Shown here piece after piece: positions 20,487 through 28,548 of a stretch of 64,000 nucleotides of DNA; within the stretch, counting starts at the first letter, position 1; each line of letters starts with the position of its first letter. Origin of the DNA: CAZYFH01 sp964646815 (GTDB taxonomy: Bacteria; Acidobacteriota; Vicinamibacteria; Vicinamibacterales; UBA8438); assembly GCA_964646815.1 (NCBI GenBank), contig CAZYFH010000006.1, positions 1 through 64,000 on the forward strand. The letters run 5' to 3'. Both the position numbers and the translations under genes were made by a program. The notes under the pieces are model-generated. The model worked only from the letters and a program-made list of their open reading frames with translations. It did no database searches and was not told the origin of the DNA.

Positions 20487-22298
20487 CTACCTTCCCCCTT
20501 GGGAGGGTCCAGGCAACGCCGGTTGCCACGCAGGCGTCCCCTCTTCCCATCGGTTGTCGGTCAGTGCTCGTTGCCCGGTCCCGTCGGCCCGCATGATGAA
20601 GAGTTCACCGTACGGTTGCGGAATGTCCGCGAGCGGCGCTTCGTCCTTGAAGCCGAAGCGCGAGCTGCTGAACAGGATGTGCTCGCCATCGGCCGACCAC
20701 GCCGGGTGCGAGTCGTTGCCGGGCGACACGGTCAGTTGGCGCACGTCCGTCCCGTCGGGCCGGATCGTGTAGATATCGAAATCGCCGTTGGCCAGCCGGC
20801 TGAACACGATCCGGTCACCGCGAGGCGACCAGACGGGAAAGTTGTCATATCCAGTGGTCAGCTTGCGAACGGCACCGTCGGCGAGGTCCACGACACGCAA
20901 CCCGCCGGCCGTGTCCGTCCAGAATCGATAGACGACCTGGGTCCCGTCCGGCGAAAAACCGGGAAAGCCCGCGTTCCCAGGCCCGGTCGTGATCGGCCGC
21001 GCGTCCGAGCCGTCCGGCCTGACGACCATCAGCTGCGCGGGGCGTACGCGATCGAGAAAGTAGTTCCCGGCACCGAACACGATCCATTGCCCATCGGCCG
21101 ACCACTGGGGCGCCATCGCCGATCCATTGGCGCGAAAAATCCGCCGGGGATTCGTGCCGTCCGTGTTCCACACGGCCAGCTGCGTGCGGTCATCCGGCCG
21201 TCCCCGCCGTGTGCGCTCGCTCAGAACGAGCCGGCGTCCATCAGGCGACGCCGCCGGAAAGCCGCTCGCGTAGACGAGCTCGATGTTTGGATCCGAGCTG
21301 GCCAGCACCTCGCCCGGTGAGCGTGGCTCCGCAGTCGTCGCGATTGGACCGGTCTGGTAGACGACACGACGGCCATCGCCCGACCAGGCTGGGTTGCCGA
21401 TGTCGCCGACGCTGCCGGTCTCACCCCCGCTGAAGGCCAGCGCTGCGGTAGGCCCCGACTTCGCCAGGTAGCCGACACGATCCAGTCCGAGAAACTGCGG
21501 GGATAGCTTCAATCCTGGGCCCGACGCATGCTCGGTCCGAACGCCGGTCGCGACGTCGATGGAGACGACCCGCGATTCGACCACCGCCTGATCGGGAAGC
21601 CAGCGCGCCCGGAAGGTATCAGCAACCGCCACCTCGTAAAAGACGACGCGACGGCCATCCGGCGACCACTTCGGCGACCCGGCGAGCTGTCCCGTGGGCG
21701 AGAGCGCGCGGGCTTCGCCGCCATCGATGTCCACGACATAGACACTCGTCGCGTGCACATGCTCCCAGCGCCCGGCCGCCATCCGAAACGGTGTCCCGCG
21801 GTCTGACGAGAACGCCAGCCGGCGCCCATCCGGCGACCAGCTCGGCCGGAAATCACCGCCCGGCGCGTTCGTCAGGTTGCGAATACTTCGTGTCCGCAGG
21901 TCGAGGATGAAGACGTCGGTGCTACCGCCGTCTCGCGTCGAGACGAACGCCACGAAGCGGCCGTCCGGCGACAGCGCGGCTTGGTCATCGAACGCCTGGT
22001 GGCGTGTGAGCCGCTCCAACCCCATACCGTTCGTCCGCACGCGAAAGATGTCCGCCGAGCCATAGCGCTCCGACGTGAACACGACCCACTCGCCGTCGTC
22101 GGAGATGGAGGCGTTGTAGTCGCGCTCGAAGCCCGCGACCAGCTTGCGCGGATTCGCCCCATCGGCGTCGGCAATGAAGAGCTCCGACTGCGTCGGGCTC
22201 CATTGGTCGACAAAGATCCGGTCCTGTGCACCCATCGTCGTGCCACCGAGCGCGAGCAGGAGTATCGCGAGACCAAGTCGAGGGCGCGTCGTCTTCAT
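20487..22298 (-). CDS. TolB-like PD40 beta-propeller protein
   Basis: 603 aa from ATG 22298; an upstream in-frame start at 22361 would overlap the divergent gene and place 21 residues before the signal (GLAILLLALGGTTMGAQ). The mature protein is made of PD40 blades (LSPDGRFVAFVS, WSPDGRRLAFSSDRG, WSPRGDRIVFSRL, WSADGEHILFSS), roughly ten units. Such proteins act in the periplasm as protein- or peptide-binding scaffolds; some are the propeller half of peptidases, but no catalytic domain is present. It is first in a two-gene unit with the VWA protein. A -10-like GATACT sits 10 nt upstream of the start. Confidence 0.85.
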   Translation of the reverse strand: MKTTRPRLGLAILLLALGGTTMGAQDRIFVDQWSPTQSELFIADADGANPRKLVAGFERDYNASISDDGEWVVFTSERYGSADIFRVRTNGMGLERLTRHQAFDDQAALSPDGRFVAFVSTRDGGSTDVFILDLRTRSIRNLTNAPGGDFRPSWSPDGRRLAFSSDRGTPFRMAAGRWEHVHATSVYVVDIDGGEARALSPTGQLAGSPKWSPDGRRVVFYEVAVADTFRARWLPDQAVVESRVVSIDVATGVRTEHASGPGLKLSPQFLGLDRVGYLAKSGPTAALAFSGGETGSVGDIGNPAWSGDGRRVVYQTGPIATTAEPRSPGEVLASSDPNIELVYASGFPAASPDGRRLVLSERTRRGRPDDRTQLAVWNTDGTNPRRIFRANGSAMAPQWSADGQWIVFGAGNYFLDRVRPAQLMVVRPDGSDARPITTGPGNAGFPGFSPDGTQVVYRFWTDTAGGLRVVDLADGAVRKLTTGYDNFPVWSPRGDRIVFSRLANGDFDIYTIRPDGTDVRQLTVSPGNDSHPAWSADGEHILFSSSRFGFKDEAPLADIPQPYGELFIMRADGTGQRALTDNRWEEGTPAWQPALPGPSQGGR

Positions 22299-22308
22299 AA
22301 CTGCCTGC

Positions 22309-22316
22309 AGTATCCT
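22309..22316. promoter_or_regulatory. Short divergent promoter region with -10-like boxes on both strands
   Basis: The starts at 22298 (-) and 22337 (+) are 38 bp apart. GATACT on the - strand (22314-22309) ends 10 nt before the leftward ATG, and TATCCT on the + strand (22311-22316) lies 20 nt before the rightward ATG. The leftward mRNA would have almost no leader. Confidence 0.35.
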
Positions 22317-22336
22317 AGTGCGGTCGAGAACCGGCC

Positions 22337-22858
22337 ATGAACGAATTTCTGGCAAACGCACTGGTCGATAGTGGCGCGCGGGAGCTCGCCGTCTACTTGC
22401 TCGGCAACGTCCCAGGTCTGCCGCCCATTACCCAGGCGATCCACATCCTGGGCATCGCCGTCGTCATGAGCTCCATCGTGATGGTGAATCTCAGGTTCCT
22501 CGGCGTTGGTGTGCCGAGCCAGAACGTCAGCGAGATGATCCAGCGGCTGATGCCCTGGACCTGGTGGGCGCTGCTGCTCAATGCGCTCACCGGTCTGCTG
22601 TTCGTGGTGGCGCGGCCGGTGCGCTACTTCTACAATCCGGTGTTCGGCATCAAGTTCTCGCTGCTCGTGCCGGCCGTGGTCTTCGCGTTCGTCGTCTATT
22701 GGCTCAACAGACGCGAAATGGGCTTTTGGGAACGAACGCTGGTGCGGCGTCTTGCCGCGCGCCTCATCGCCGCCGTGTCGCTGCTCCTCTGGATCGGCGT
22801 CGTGCTGGCCGGACGTTGGATCGCGTACTTTGACTATCTCTTCGTTCCGGAGTTCTGA
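22337..22858 (+). CDS. DUF6644-like four-helix inner-membrane protein (copy 1)
   Basis: 173 aa with about four hydrophobic helices (near 30-50, 75-92, 107-125, 140-160) and conserved-looking motifs AIHILGIAVVMSSIVMVNLR, MPWTWWALLLNALTGLLF and LLLWIGVVLAGRWIAYF. The His in helix 1 and the Arg/Trp of the last motif recur in the adjacent gene, so the two are a tandem duplication. The family is uncharacterised; His-containing four-helix membrane proteins may bind heme, but this is a guess. It is followed after 33 bp by copy 2. Confidence 0.75.
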   Translation: MNEFLANALVDSGARELAVYLLGNVPGLPPITQAIHILGIAVVMSSIVMVNLRFLGVGVPSQNVSEMIQRLMPWTWWALLLNALTGLLFVVARPVRYFYNPVFGIKFSLLVPAVVFAFVVYWLNRREMGFWERTLVRRLAARLIAAVSLLLWIGVVLAGRWIAYFDYLFVPEF

Positions 22859-22891
22859 CCGTCTTGCTGTGCTTGAGGAGAGGGCCGCGCT

Positions 22892-23380
22892 ATGCCGTTT
22901 GCTGAGTTCTGGGAATGGGTACAAGCTCTGCCGCTCTCCGAGCACATCGGCTTCACCTGGTGGTTCCCGCTGCTCGAGTCGATCCACGTGTTGGCGATCG
23001 CGATCGTCGTCGGCTCGATCCTAATGGTCGACCTCCGGCTGCTCGGCGTCGCCGCCGCGCGCTATCCGGCGAGCCGGATGACACGCGAGCTCATTCCCTG
23101 GACGTGGGCCGCCGTTTGCATCGCGGTGGTCACTGGCACCGGGCTATTCATGACGCGTGCCACGGCGTACGTCGAAAACCCTGCCTTCCAGGCCAAGTTC
23201 CTCCTGCTCATCCTGGCATTTGCCAACATGACGCTGTTTCAGTTTCGGACGTTTCGTTCGGTAGAAGGCTGGGACACCGCCGCGGCCACTCCGCTTGCCG
23301 CCAAGCTCGCTGGGGCGATGTCCCTACTCCTCTGGGCCGGCGTGGTCCTGGCCGGACGCTGGACAGGCCACATCCTATAA
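22892..23380 (+). CDS. DUF6644-like four-helix inner-membrane protein (copy 2)
   Basis: 162 aa, preceded by GAGGAGAG. Same plan as its neighbour: HVLAIAIVVGSILMVDLRLL, IPWTWAAVCIAVVTGTGLFM, NPAFQAKFLLLILAFANM and LLLWAGVVLAGRWTGHIL. It probably forms a heteromer with copy 1. Convergent with the cupin gene downstream, with 157 bp between the stops. Function unassigned. Confidence 0.75.
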   Translation: MPFAEFWEWVQALPLSEHIGFTWWFPLLESIHVLAIAIVVGSILMVDLRLLGVAAARYPASRMTRELIPWTWAAVCIAVVTGTGLFMTRATAYVENPAFQAKFLLLILAFANMTLFQFRTFRSVEGWDTAAATPLAAKLAGAMSLLLWAGVVLAGRWTGHIL

Positions 23381-23537
23381 GGACAGTCGTCACGCGACCG
23401 TCGCTTGACACCAACCAGCGGAGCAGGGCGCGCACGACCAAGAGGACGCCGTCGGAGCCGACGCCCCGCTGCCGCTCGAAGCGCCATCTGCCCAAGGCGA
23501 ACCGATTTCTGGACGGATATGCGTGGCCTGCTCGCAA

Positions 23538-24134
23538 TCACGTGGCCGTCGCCACCACGATCGCCAAGCCAACCGGCTCCGATCCTTCGTTCCGCCACGA
23601 GTGGTCCGTGCCTCGCTCGACGATCAGATCCCCCGCCCGCAGCCGCACCTCTTCCTCGTCCACGAGGAACACGATCTCGCCGCTAAGGACATAGCAGTAG
23701 GCCACCCCCGGTGTCTTGTGAAAGCCAATCCGGTTGGTCAGATCGGGCTTCGGGTCGGTCGAGGGGGGAAGCGCGGCAACGAAGAAGCGGGTCTCCCCGG
23801 TCGGATGACTGAAGTCAGACCGCTGCTCTCCATCTGGCGCGGGACCGAGCGGCTCGTCCGCCGTCGTCGTCCACACGTCATTAATGTCGACCACTTCGTC
23901 GACGGCGATATACGACTTCCCGGCCGCGTTCTGCCCCGTCGCGACCCGCCTGATGCGCCCACTCGTCACCGGCTGCACCGCGCTCTGACCCGCGACGGCA
24001 ACACCGGCCAGCGGGCCGAACAGACCTACCGCGACCGCTGCCCCGCCGACCGCCGACCCCTGGAGCACAGCGCGACGACCGATCAGTCGCCGCGGGTTAT
24101 CGGACACGTCTTCCGCATGTCTATTCTTAGCCAT
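23538..24134 (-). CDS. Tat-exported cupin-domain protein
   Basis: 198 aa, ATG after GAGGAGG. A twin-arginine signal is visible (IGRRAVLQGSAVGGAAVAVG). The cupin core occupies about 95-190, with PTGETRFFVAAL, GVAYCYVLSGEIVFLVDE and LRAGDLIVERGTDHSWRN; the second cupin motif's His is retained (GTDHSWRN), while the first motif lacks the usual His pair, so metal binding may be altered. Tat export implies folding in the cytoplasm. It is last in the leftward series ankyrin, cytochrome-propeller, NTF2-like, cupin. Substrate unknown. Confidence 0.8.
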   Translation of the reverse strand: MAKNRHAEDVSDNPRRLIGRRAVLQGSAVGGAAVAVGLFGPLAGVAVAGQSAVQPVTSGRIRRVATGQNAAGKSYIAVDEVVDINDVWTTTADEPLGPAPDGEQRSDFSHPTGETRFFVAALPPSTDPKPDLTNRIGFHKTPGVAYCYVLSGEIVFLVDEEEVRLRAGDLIVERGTDHSWRNEGSEPVGLAIVVATAT

Positions 24135-24195
24135 TTCCGCCTCCTCGAAACCCTAGACCGTTTGAACTCTGAATCGGGAACCCCGGTTCATCGCC

Positions 24196-24651
24196 CTACG
24201 CAGGGACCAACGCGTCGATCCACTCGATGATCTTCCCGTCCTTGACGTAGAACACGCCGGCAACGCGAAAGCCATTGCGCTCCCCGTCCGTATTGGTGAT
24301 GTAGTCGATCCGCAGGTTCGCAACGAGTGGCCCGGCAGCGAAGGTCTCCAGGACCTCGAATTCGATGTTGGTCATATTCTCGAACACGGTCGCGAGCTGC
24401 GTCTGCAGTGCCTCTCGGCCCCCCGTCACCGTGTCGCCGTCCTGCGAGAAGCGGAAGACCGCGTCCTCCGTGAGATGCGCAGCGATCGTGGCTGGATCGC
24501 CCGTCGCCCACGCGGCAGAGAAATCGTTGACGACCTTCACGTTGGCCTTCTCGTCCATCGTCAGCTCGCGCGAGCCCGACTGCGCCCCCAAGGCCAGCGC
24601 GAGCGGCGCTGCGCCGCCAGCCGCCAGAAACTCTCGTCTCGTCGTTGCCAT
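24196..24651 (-). CDS. Tat-exported SnoaL/NTF2-like protein
   Basis: 151 aa, ATG after GAGGAG. A Tat signal (TTRREFLAAGGAAPLALALG) precedes an NTF2-like alpha+beta domain: FSAAWATGDPATIAAHLTED, AVFRFSQDGDTVTGGREALQ, VFYVKDGKIIEWIDALVP. The family includes limonene-1,2-epoxide hydrolase and SnoaL cyclases as well as non-enzymatic binders; the DGKI.EW.D end fits limonene-epoxide-hydrolase-like members. It lies between the cytochrome-propeller gene and the Tat cupin, with gaps of 50 and 61 bp, so the three are probably one transcript. Confidence 0.8.
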   Translation of the reverse strand: MATTRREFLAAGGAAPLALALGAQSGSRELTMDEKANVKVVNDFSAAWATGDPATIAAHLTEDAVFRFSQDGDTVTGGREALQTQLATVFENMTNIEFEVLETFAAGPLVANLRIDYITNTDGERNGFRVAGVFYVKDGKIIEWIDALVPA

Positions 24652-24701
24652 CGTCTCTCCTCGTCACGCGCACAGGGCGTCGGTAGTCACGGCCGCGCCG
24701 C

Positions 24702-26915
24702 CTACTCTGCCAGCGGATGTGGCCGGACCTGAAACTGCACGATCTCGCTGGTCATGCCCTTCCCGCCTTCGTTGTGCCAATTGAACGCGTCGTAGCTCGC
24801 CCACACACCGCGCCCCTTCCACCCGGCGTTCGGATCGTCGATGCGCCCGTCGAGGCCGCGTGTGTAGAAGCCGAGCGGATACGGCACCCGCATGACCACC
24901 CATTCGTTCGACTCGGGCAGCAATGCCAGCAACGAGTCCGACCCGGTGCCGTTCGCGATTGGCACGTTGGCCCCGAGCCCCAAGGTGTCGAACTGATCGA
25001 CCCAGCTGTAATAGTGGAAATCGGCGTTCGTCGCGCTCGTGACGCCCTTGATCTTCGGACCCGGCGACTGATAGACGGTCCAGCCTTCGGGACAATGCTG
25101 GCCGGTGGCCGTCGGACCGTTCGTGATCTGGCACTTGGCGCGGTCGAAGCTCGCCAGATGCCCGCTCCCACTCAGCGCCGTCCAGATCAGGCCGTCGCGA
25201 TCGACGTCAATCCCGCGGGGCGTGTAGCCCCAGTGACTGGGATCGACCGCATCGTTCTCGAAGGGCGGCTCGTACAGCTCGGTGATGCAGGTTTCCGGCG
25301 GGTCGTCGCCGGGGTCGACGCGAATCAGGTTCCCCGGCATCGGCCACGGCTTCGCGAACCAGACAGAGCCGTCCGTTGGATGCGGAATGACGCCGTAATT
25401 GAAGCTGGTGACTAGCGTGTCGCGGTCCGGATCGGTCACCGTCACGCTCGTGGGGCGCGTCACGTCGCGCGGGTCCGGTGGCTCGTTCCACGGTTTCGTG
25501 ATCTTGCCGTCGCCGTTCGTGTCGAGCACGGTCGGGCACCAGCCCTGGGAAGCCCGCTCGTCACCCGTCTCGTCGTACAGCTTGGTGTCCAGCCAGCCCA
25601 CAACCGGCAAGTCGCCGCTCGTCCAGAGGGTGTCGTTCGCATCGTCCGCGAATTGCAGATGGTGCGTGCCGTAGCAGGTGTCAATCAACACGAACTTGTC
25701 CGCCGTCGTGTCGTAGTACGACAGCTGGCGGCGCGAGAAGTTCTGCTCGACCGGGAAATACTTCGCCGAGGGGTGATCGGAGCCTTCCAAGCACCACTCG
25801 GGGTTATCGGCTCCGGGCCGAATCGATTGAGTCAGCCAGACGCGCCCTTTGTCGTCCATCATCGGGTTGTGGCCGCTGCCACCGCCCGCGCCAGCCGGAC
25901 GCGGTTCGTTGCCCCAGTAGAGGGAGGGAATCGCGTCGGACGCGCCTACATACGAATCCCCCCGACTCGGCCGTGGCACGCGCCCCGGGAGACCCAATAC
26001 CGTCGAGTGGTTGGCGCCGGGATCGGTGACGGTGAGCGATTGGCCACCCACGCCGTAGAGGGGACCATTCGCATACAGGGTCGGGTTCCGCTTGTCGGTG
26101 ACGATCTCGTCATGCACCATGCCGCGCGGCGTACCCCACGCCCACATCGAGAGCACAAGGTTGCGCTCGATACCTTGCGGGCGCGGCGGCATCGGCGGGA
26201 CTTCGCCGGCCAGAATCCGGTCGGTCCAGTCGGAGTACATCTGGAGCGCCCGCCCCCCCATCCGACCTAGCGCGTTCAGCATAGACGGCCCGCTGCCGCC
26301 GGCCCGAATCCGATGCTCCCAGGCCGCCAGCGTCGAGTCGAAGTCCCTCACGTCGAGCATCGGCATCTCACGCGTCGCCTTGTTGCCCATTTGATGGCAC
26401 AGCTGGCAGCCGTCCTTCAGCCGGTCGATCCAGTGCGCCTGGGTCAGCATCCCCTCGTTGATGCCGTTGCCTCGCGCTCCAGTGCCGGGGAATTCGTCTT
26501 CGCTGGGAATCTCCAGCAGCGAGTACCAGTAATTCGCTGGATACACCTCGGCGGCTTCCTGCGGCGTCGCCGCAGCCTTCGCCATCAGCGTCAGTTCCTC
26601 GCCGGGTCGAGCAGCGGTCTTGTCCGAGTCGGCCAGACCGTAGCCGCGCACCCACACCTGGTAGCCGACCGCCGGGAGATCGGGTACGAGGAACCGGCCG
26701 TCATCGTCGGTGACGACGATCTTCCGGAACCCGGTCTCGAGCGCGTCCGTCTCGGCGATCACCCAGACACCCGCCTCGGGCCCGGTCGCGCTCCGCACTA
26801 CCCCTCGAATATCGTCGGCGGCAGCGGCGACCTCCGTCTCGGTCAGCCCGAACCCGCCGCCGGCCACGATCGCCGCGATACCGAAGAGCACCGCCAGTCG
26901 ATGTGCCATACTCAT
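24702..26915 (-). CDS. Carboxypeptidase-regulatory domain / monoheme / propeller protein (cassette copy 1)
   Basis: 737 aa, ATG after AAGGAG. The signal ends near residue 32. A regulatory Ig-like domain (about 35-110; GPEAGVWVIAETDALETGF, GRFLVPDLPAVGYQVWVRGY) is followed by EVYPANYWYSLLEIP and heme c motif CQLCH at 170-174, then a long region with propeller-like blades and a DTNGDGKI aspartate loop. It is very similar to 41179-43338, including the exact heme position, and more distantly to 4404-6497. It lies 60 bp after the co-directional ankyrin gene and is divergent from the DUF1592/DUF1552 pair. Inferred periplasmic electron carrier and ligand-binding protein. Confidence 0.82.
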   Translation of the reverse strand: MSMAHRLAVLFGIAAIVAGGGFGLTETEVAAAADDIRGVVRSATGPEAGVWVIAETDALETGFRKIVVTDDDGRFLVPDLPAVGYQVWVRGYGLADSDKTAARPGEELTLMAKAAATPQEAAEVYPANYWYSLLEIPSEDEFPGTGARGNGINEGMLTQAHWIDRLKDGCQLCHQMGNKATREMPMLDVRDFDSTLAAWEHRIRAGGSGPSMLNALGRMGGRALQMYSDWTDRILAGEVPPMPPRPQGIERNLVLSMWAWGTPRGMVHDEIVTDKRNPTLYANGPLYGVGGQSLTVTDPGANHSTVLGLPGRVPRPSRGDSYVGASDAIPSLYWGNEPRPAGAGGGSGHNPMMDDKGRVWLTQSIRPGADNPEWCLEGSDHPSAKYFPVEQNFSRRQLSYYDTTADKFVLIDTCYGTHHLQFADDANDTLWTSGDLPVVGWLDTKLYDETGDERASQGWCPTVLDTNGDGKITKPWNEPPDPRDVTRPTSVTVTDPDRDTLVTSFNYGVIPHPTDGSVWFAKPWPMPGNLIRVDPGDDPPETCITELYEPPFENDAVDPSHWGYTPRGIDVDRDGLIWTALSGSGHLASFDRAKCQITNGPTATGQHCPEGWTVYQSPGPKIKGVTSATNADFHYYSWVDQFDTLGLGANVPIANGTGSDSLLALLPESNEWVVMRVPYPLGFYTRGLDGRIDDPNAGWKGRGVWASYDAFNWHNEGGKGMTSEIVQFQVRPHPLAE

Positions 26916-26975
26916 ACTCTCTCCTTACTGTTGGTCCTAAATCGGTCTTGCCGTGCGCCCATCCGGACTGGGCGA

Positions 26976-28472
26976 TCACCGTGCGAGGCGACCCGGATCG
27001 CTCGTGTCATCGCCCGTGGCCAGCGCCCGCAGAAGCGCTTCCGCGTCGGTCCCGGCCGCCGTCCTCAGCGGCGTCTGACCCCGCTTGTTCTCGACGTCAA
27101 CGACCGCGCCGTGGTTGACCAGGAAGCGAACCAGTTCCGCCGACCCCATGGTTGCTGCGCCATGCAGCGCCGTATCGCCTGCCTCGTTCACCGCGTTGAC
27201 GTCCGCACCGCCGAGCTCCCAGACGAGCCGCGCCGCCGCAAGCGCGCGATCCGCTGTGATGCTGCTCCGCGCCAGACTCCGGCCGACGCCGGCCGCGACC
27301 ATCAACGGTGTCATATTCCGGGCGTTGGCCAGCAACGGGTCGGCCCCGTACTCGACCAGCAGACGCATCAGATCGAGATCGGCCGCCGTCGCCGCCAGAT
27401 AGAATGGCGTCGCCCCCACCGAATCGCCCCCCCCGCCAAAACCAGTCCGACGAGGCGATTTCGTGGCGCGCGCGTTCGGATCGGCGCCGTGGGTGATGAG
27501 CGCGCGGACCAGCCCCAGCTTGCCGGCAGGGACGCCCGCCAGCGCGCGCCACTCCTCGTCGCGGTCCGATACGATACCGGCCGGCCCGGTCAGCTCCGTC
27601 TCCCACAACCCGGACGCCCAGTGCAGCGCGGCGTATCCGCCGCCGTCGGCGTTCGGATCGGCGCCCTGCTCGAGCAACCAGGTCGCCAGGACCGCGTGGC
27701 CACGAACCGTTGCCACGAGCAAAGCGCTCATGCCGTCGACGGCCGCATCGTCGGGCGCCGCCCCCGCTTCTACCAGCTGGCGTGCGCTGTCGAGGTCACC
27801 TTCACGGGCCGCGAACAGCAGCGGCGTAAAGCCGCGCCTCGACCGGGCGGTCACATCGGCTCCATGGGCGATGAGCGCGCGCGTGACCGACGGGTGGCGT
27901 TCCGACACCGCCCACATGAGCGCCGTTTGATCCTCAGCGGGCTCCTTCCCGTTCGCGTTCGCACCGCTGGCCAGCAGCGCCGCGACCGCCTCGACGCTGC
28001 CCGTCCTCGCGCACGTCATGAGCACGGTCTCGCCACTCCAGATCGCGGCGTTCGAATCGGCTCCGGCCTCCAGCAACGTTGTGACCAGCGCGGCACTCGC
28101 GTTGGTACAGGCGAGCGACAGCGGCGTGACACCGTGGTCGTTGGCCGCGTCCACGCGGGCGCCGGCACCGATCAGGCGGCGTACCATCTCCAGGTCGTTC
28201 GCATAGGTCGCCCAGTGCAGCGCGGTTGACCCATCCGGTTCAACCGCGTTGACGTCGACCGGTTGCGCCAACAGGACCTCGACCCGTGCGGTGTCGAGCT
28301 CCTTGACCGCATCGATCAACAGCCGATCGCGTAGTGTGCCTGCCACAGGGTACGTAGCAGCCAGGACGTAGGTGGCGACGAGAAGGGCGCCGTAGACGCC
28401 GCCGCGGCGTGGACGGCGTTCCCTCACGGCGCGGATCGAGCACCCAAAACCCATACTGGCGAATTCTCCCAT
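26976..28472 (-). CDS. Exported ankyrin-repeat protein (cassette copy 1)
   Basis: 498 aa; ATG 28472, with a second ATG at 28454. An N-terminal hydrophobic segment (YGALLVATYVLAATYPVAGT) acts as signal or anchor. About ten ankyrin units follow (STALHWATYANDLEMVRRLI, QTALMWAVSERHPSVTRALI, TPLLFAAREGDLDSARQLVE), with a 60-residue insertion near 270-330 containing WEREWRAL-like residues (DEEWRALAGVPAGKLGLV), shared with the gene at 51447. It is first in a leftward operon with the cytochrome-propeller, NTF2-like and cupin genes, and divergent from the DUF1592 gene by 76 bp. Confidence 0.85.
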   Translation of the reverse strand: MGEFASMGFGCSIRAVRERRPRRGGVYGALLVATYVLAATYPVAGTLRDRLLIDAVKELDTARVEVLLAQPVDVNAVEPDGSTALHWATYANDLEMVRRLIGAGARVDAANDHGVTPLSLACTNASAALVTTLLEAGADSNAAIWSGETVLMTCARTGSVEAVAALLASGANANGKEPAEDQTALMWAVSERHPSVTRALIAHGADVTARSRRGFTPLLFAAREGDLDSARQLVEAGAAPDDAAVDGMSALLVATVRGHAVLATWLLEQGADPNADGGGYAALHWASGLWETELTGPAGIVSDRDEEWRALAGVPAGKLGLVRALITHGADPNARATKSPRRTGFGGGGDSVGATPFYLAATAADLDLMRLLVEYGADPLLANARNMTPLMVAAGVGRSLARSSITADRALAAARLVWELGGADVNAVNEAGDTALHGAATMGSAELVRFLVNHGAVVDVENKRGQTPLRTAAGTDAEALLRALATGDDTSDPGRLAR

Positions 28473-28532
28473 GGGAACGCTGCCCGGGCCAGCGGTTTTC
28501 GAGGCGAGCTTTGGTCAGCGCCGAATCTACGG

Positions 28533-28538
28533 TATATT
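28533..28538 (+). promoter_or_regulatory. -10-like TATATT 10 nt before the DUF1592 start
   Basis: TATATT at 28533-28538 lies 10 nt before GTG 28549, with TTGGTC (28511-28516) at 16-bp spacing as a weak -35. Transcription would begin within a few bases of the start codon; no ribosome site is visible. Confidence 0.4.
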
Positions 28539-28548
28539 CTGAGTCGAA

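Noticed and set aside
26313..28229. 638-codon open frame antisense to the cytochrome-propeller and ankyrin genes
   Set aside because: Spans two real genes on the other strand, with no ribosome site or family signal.
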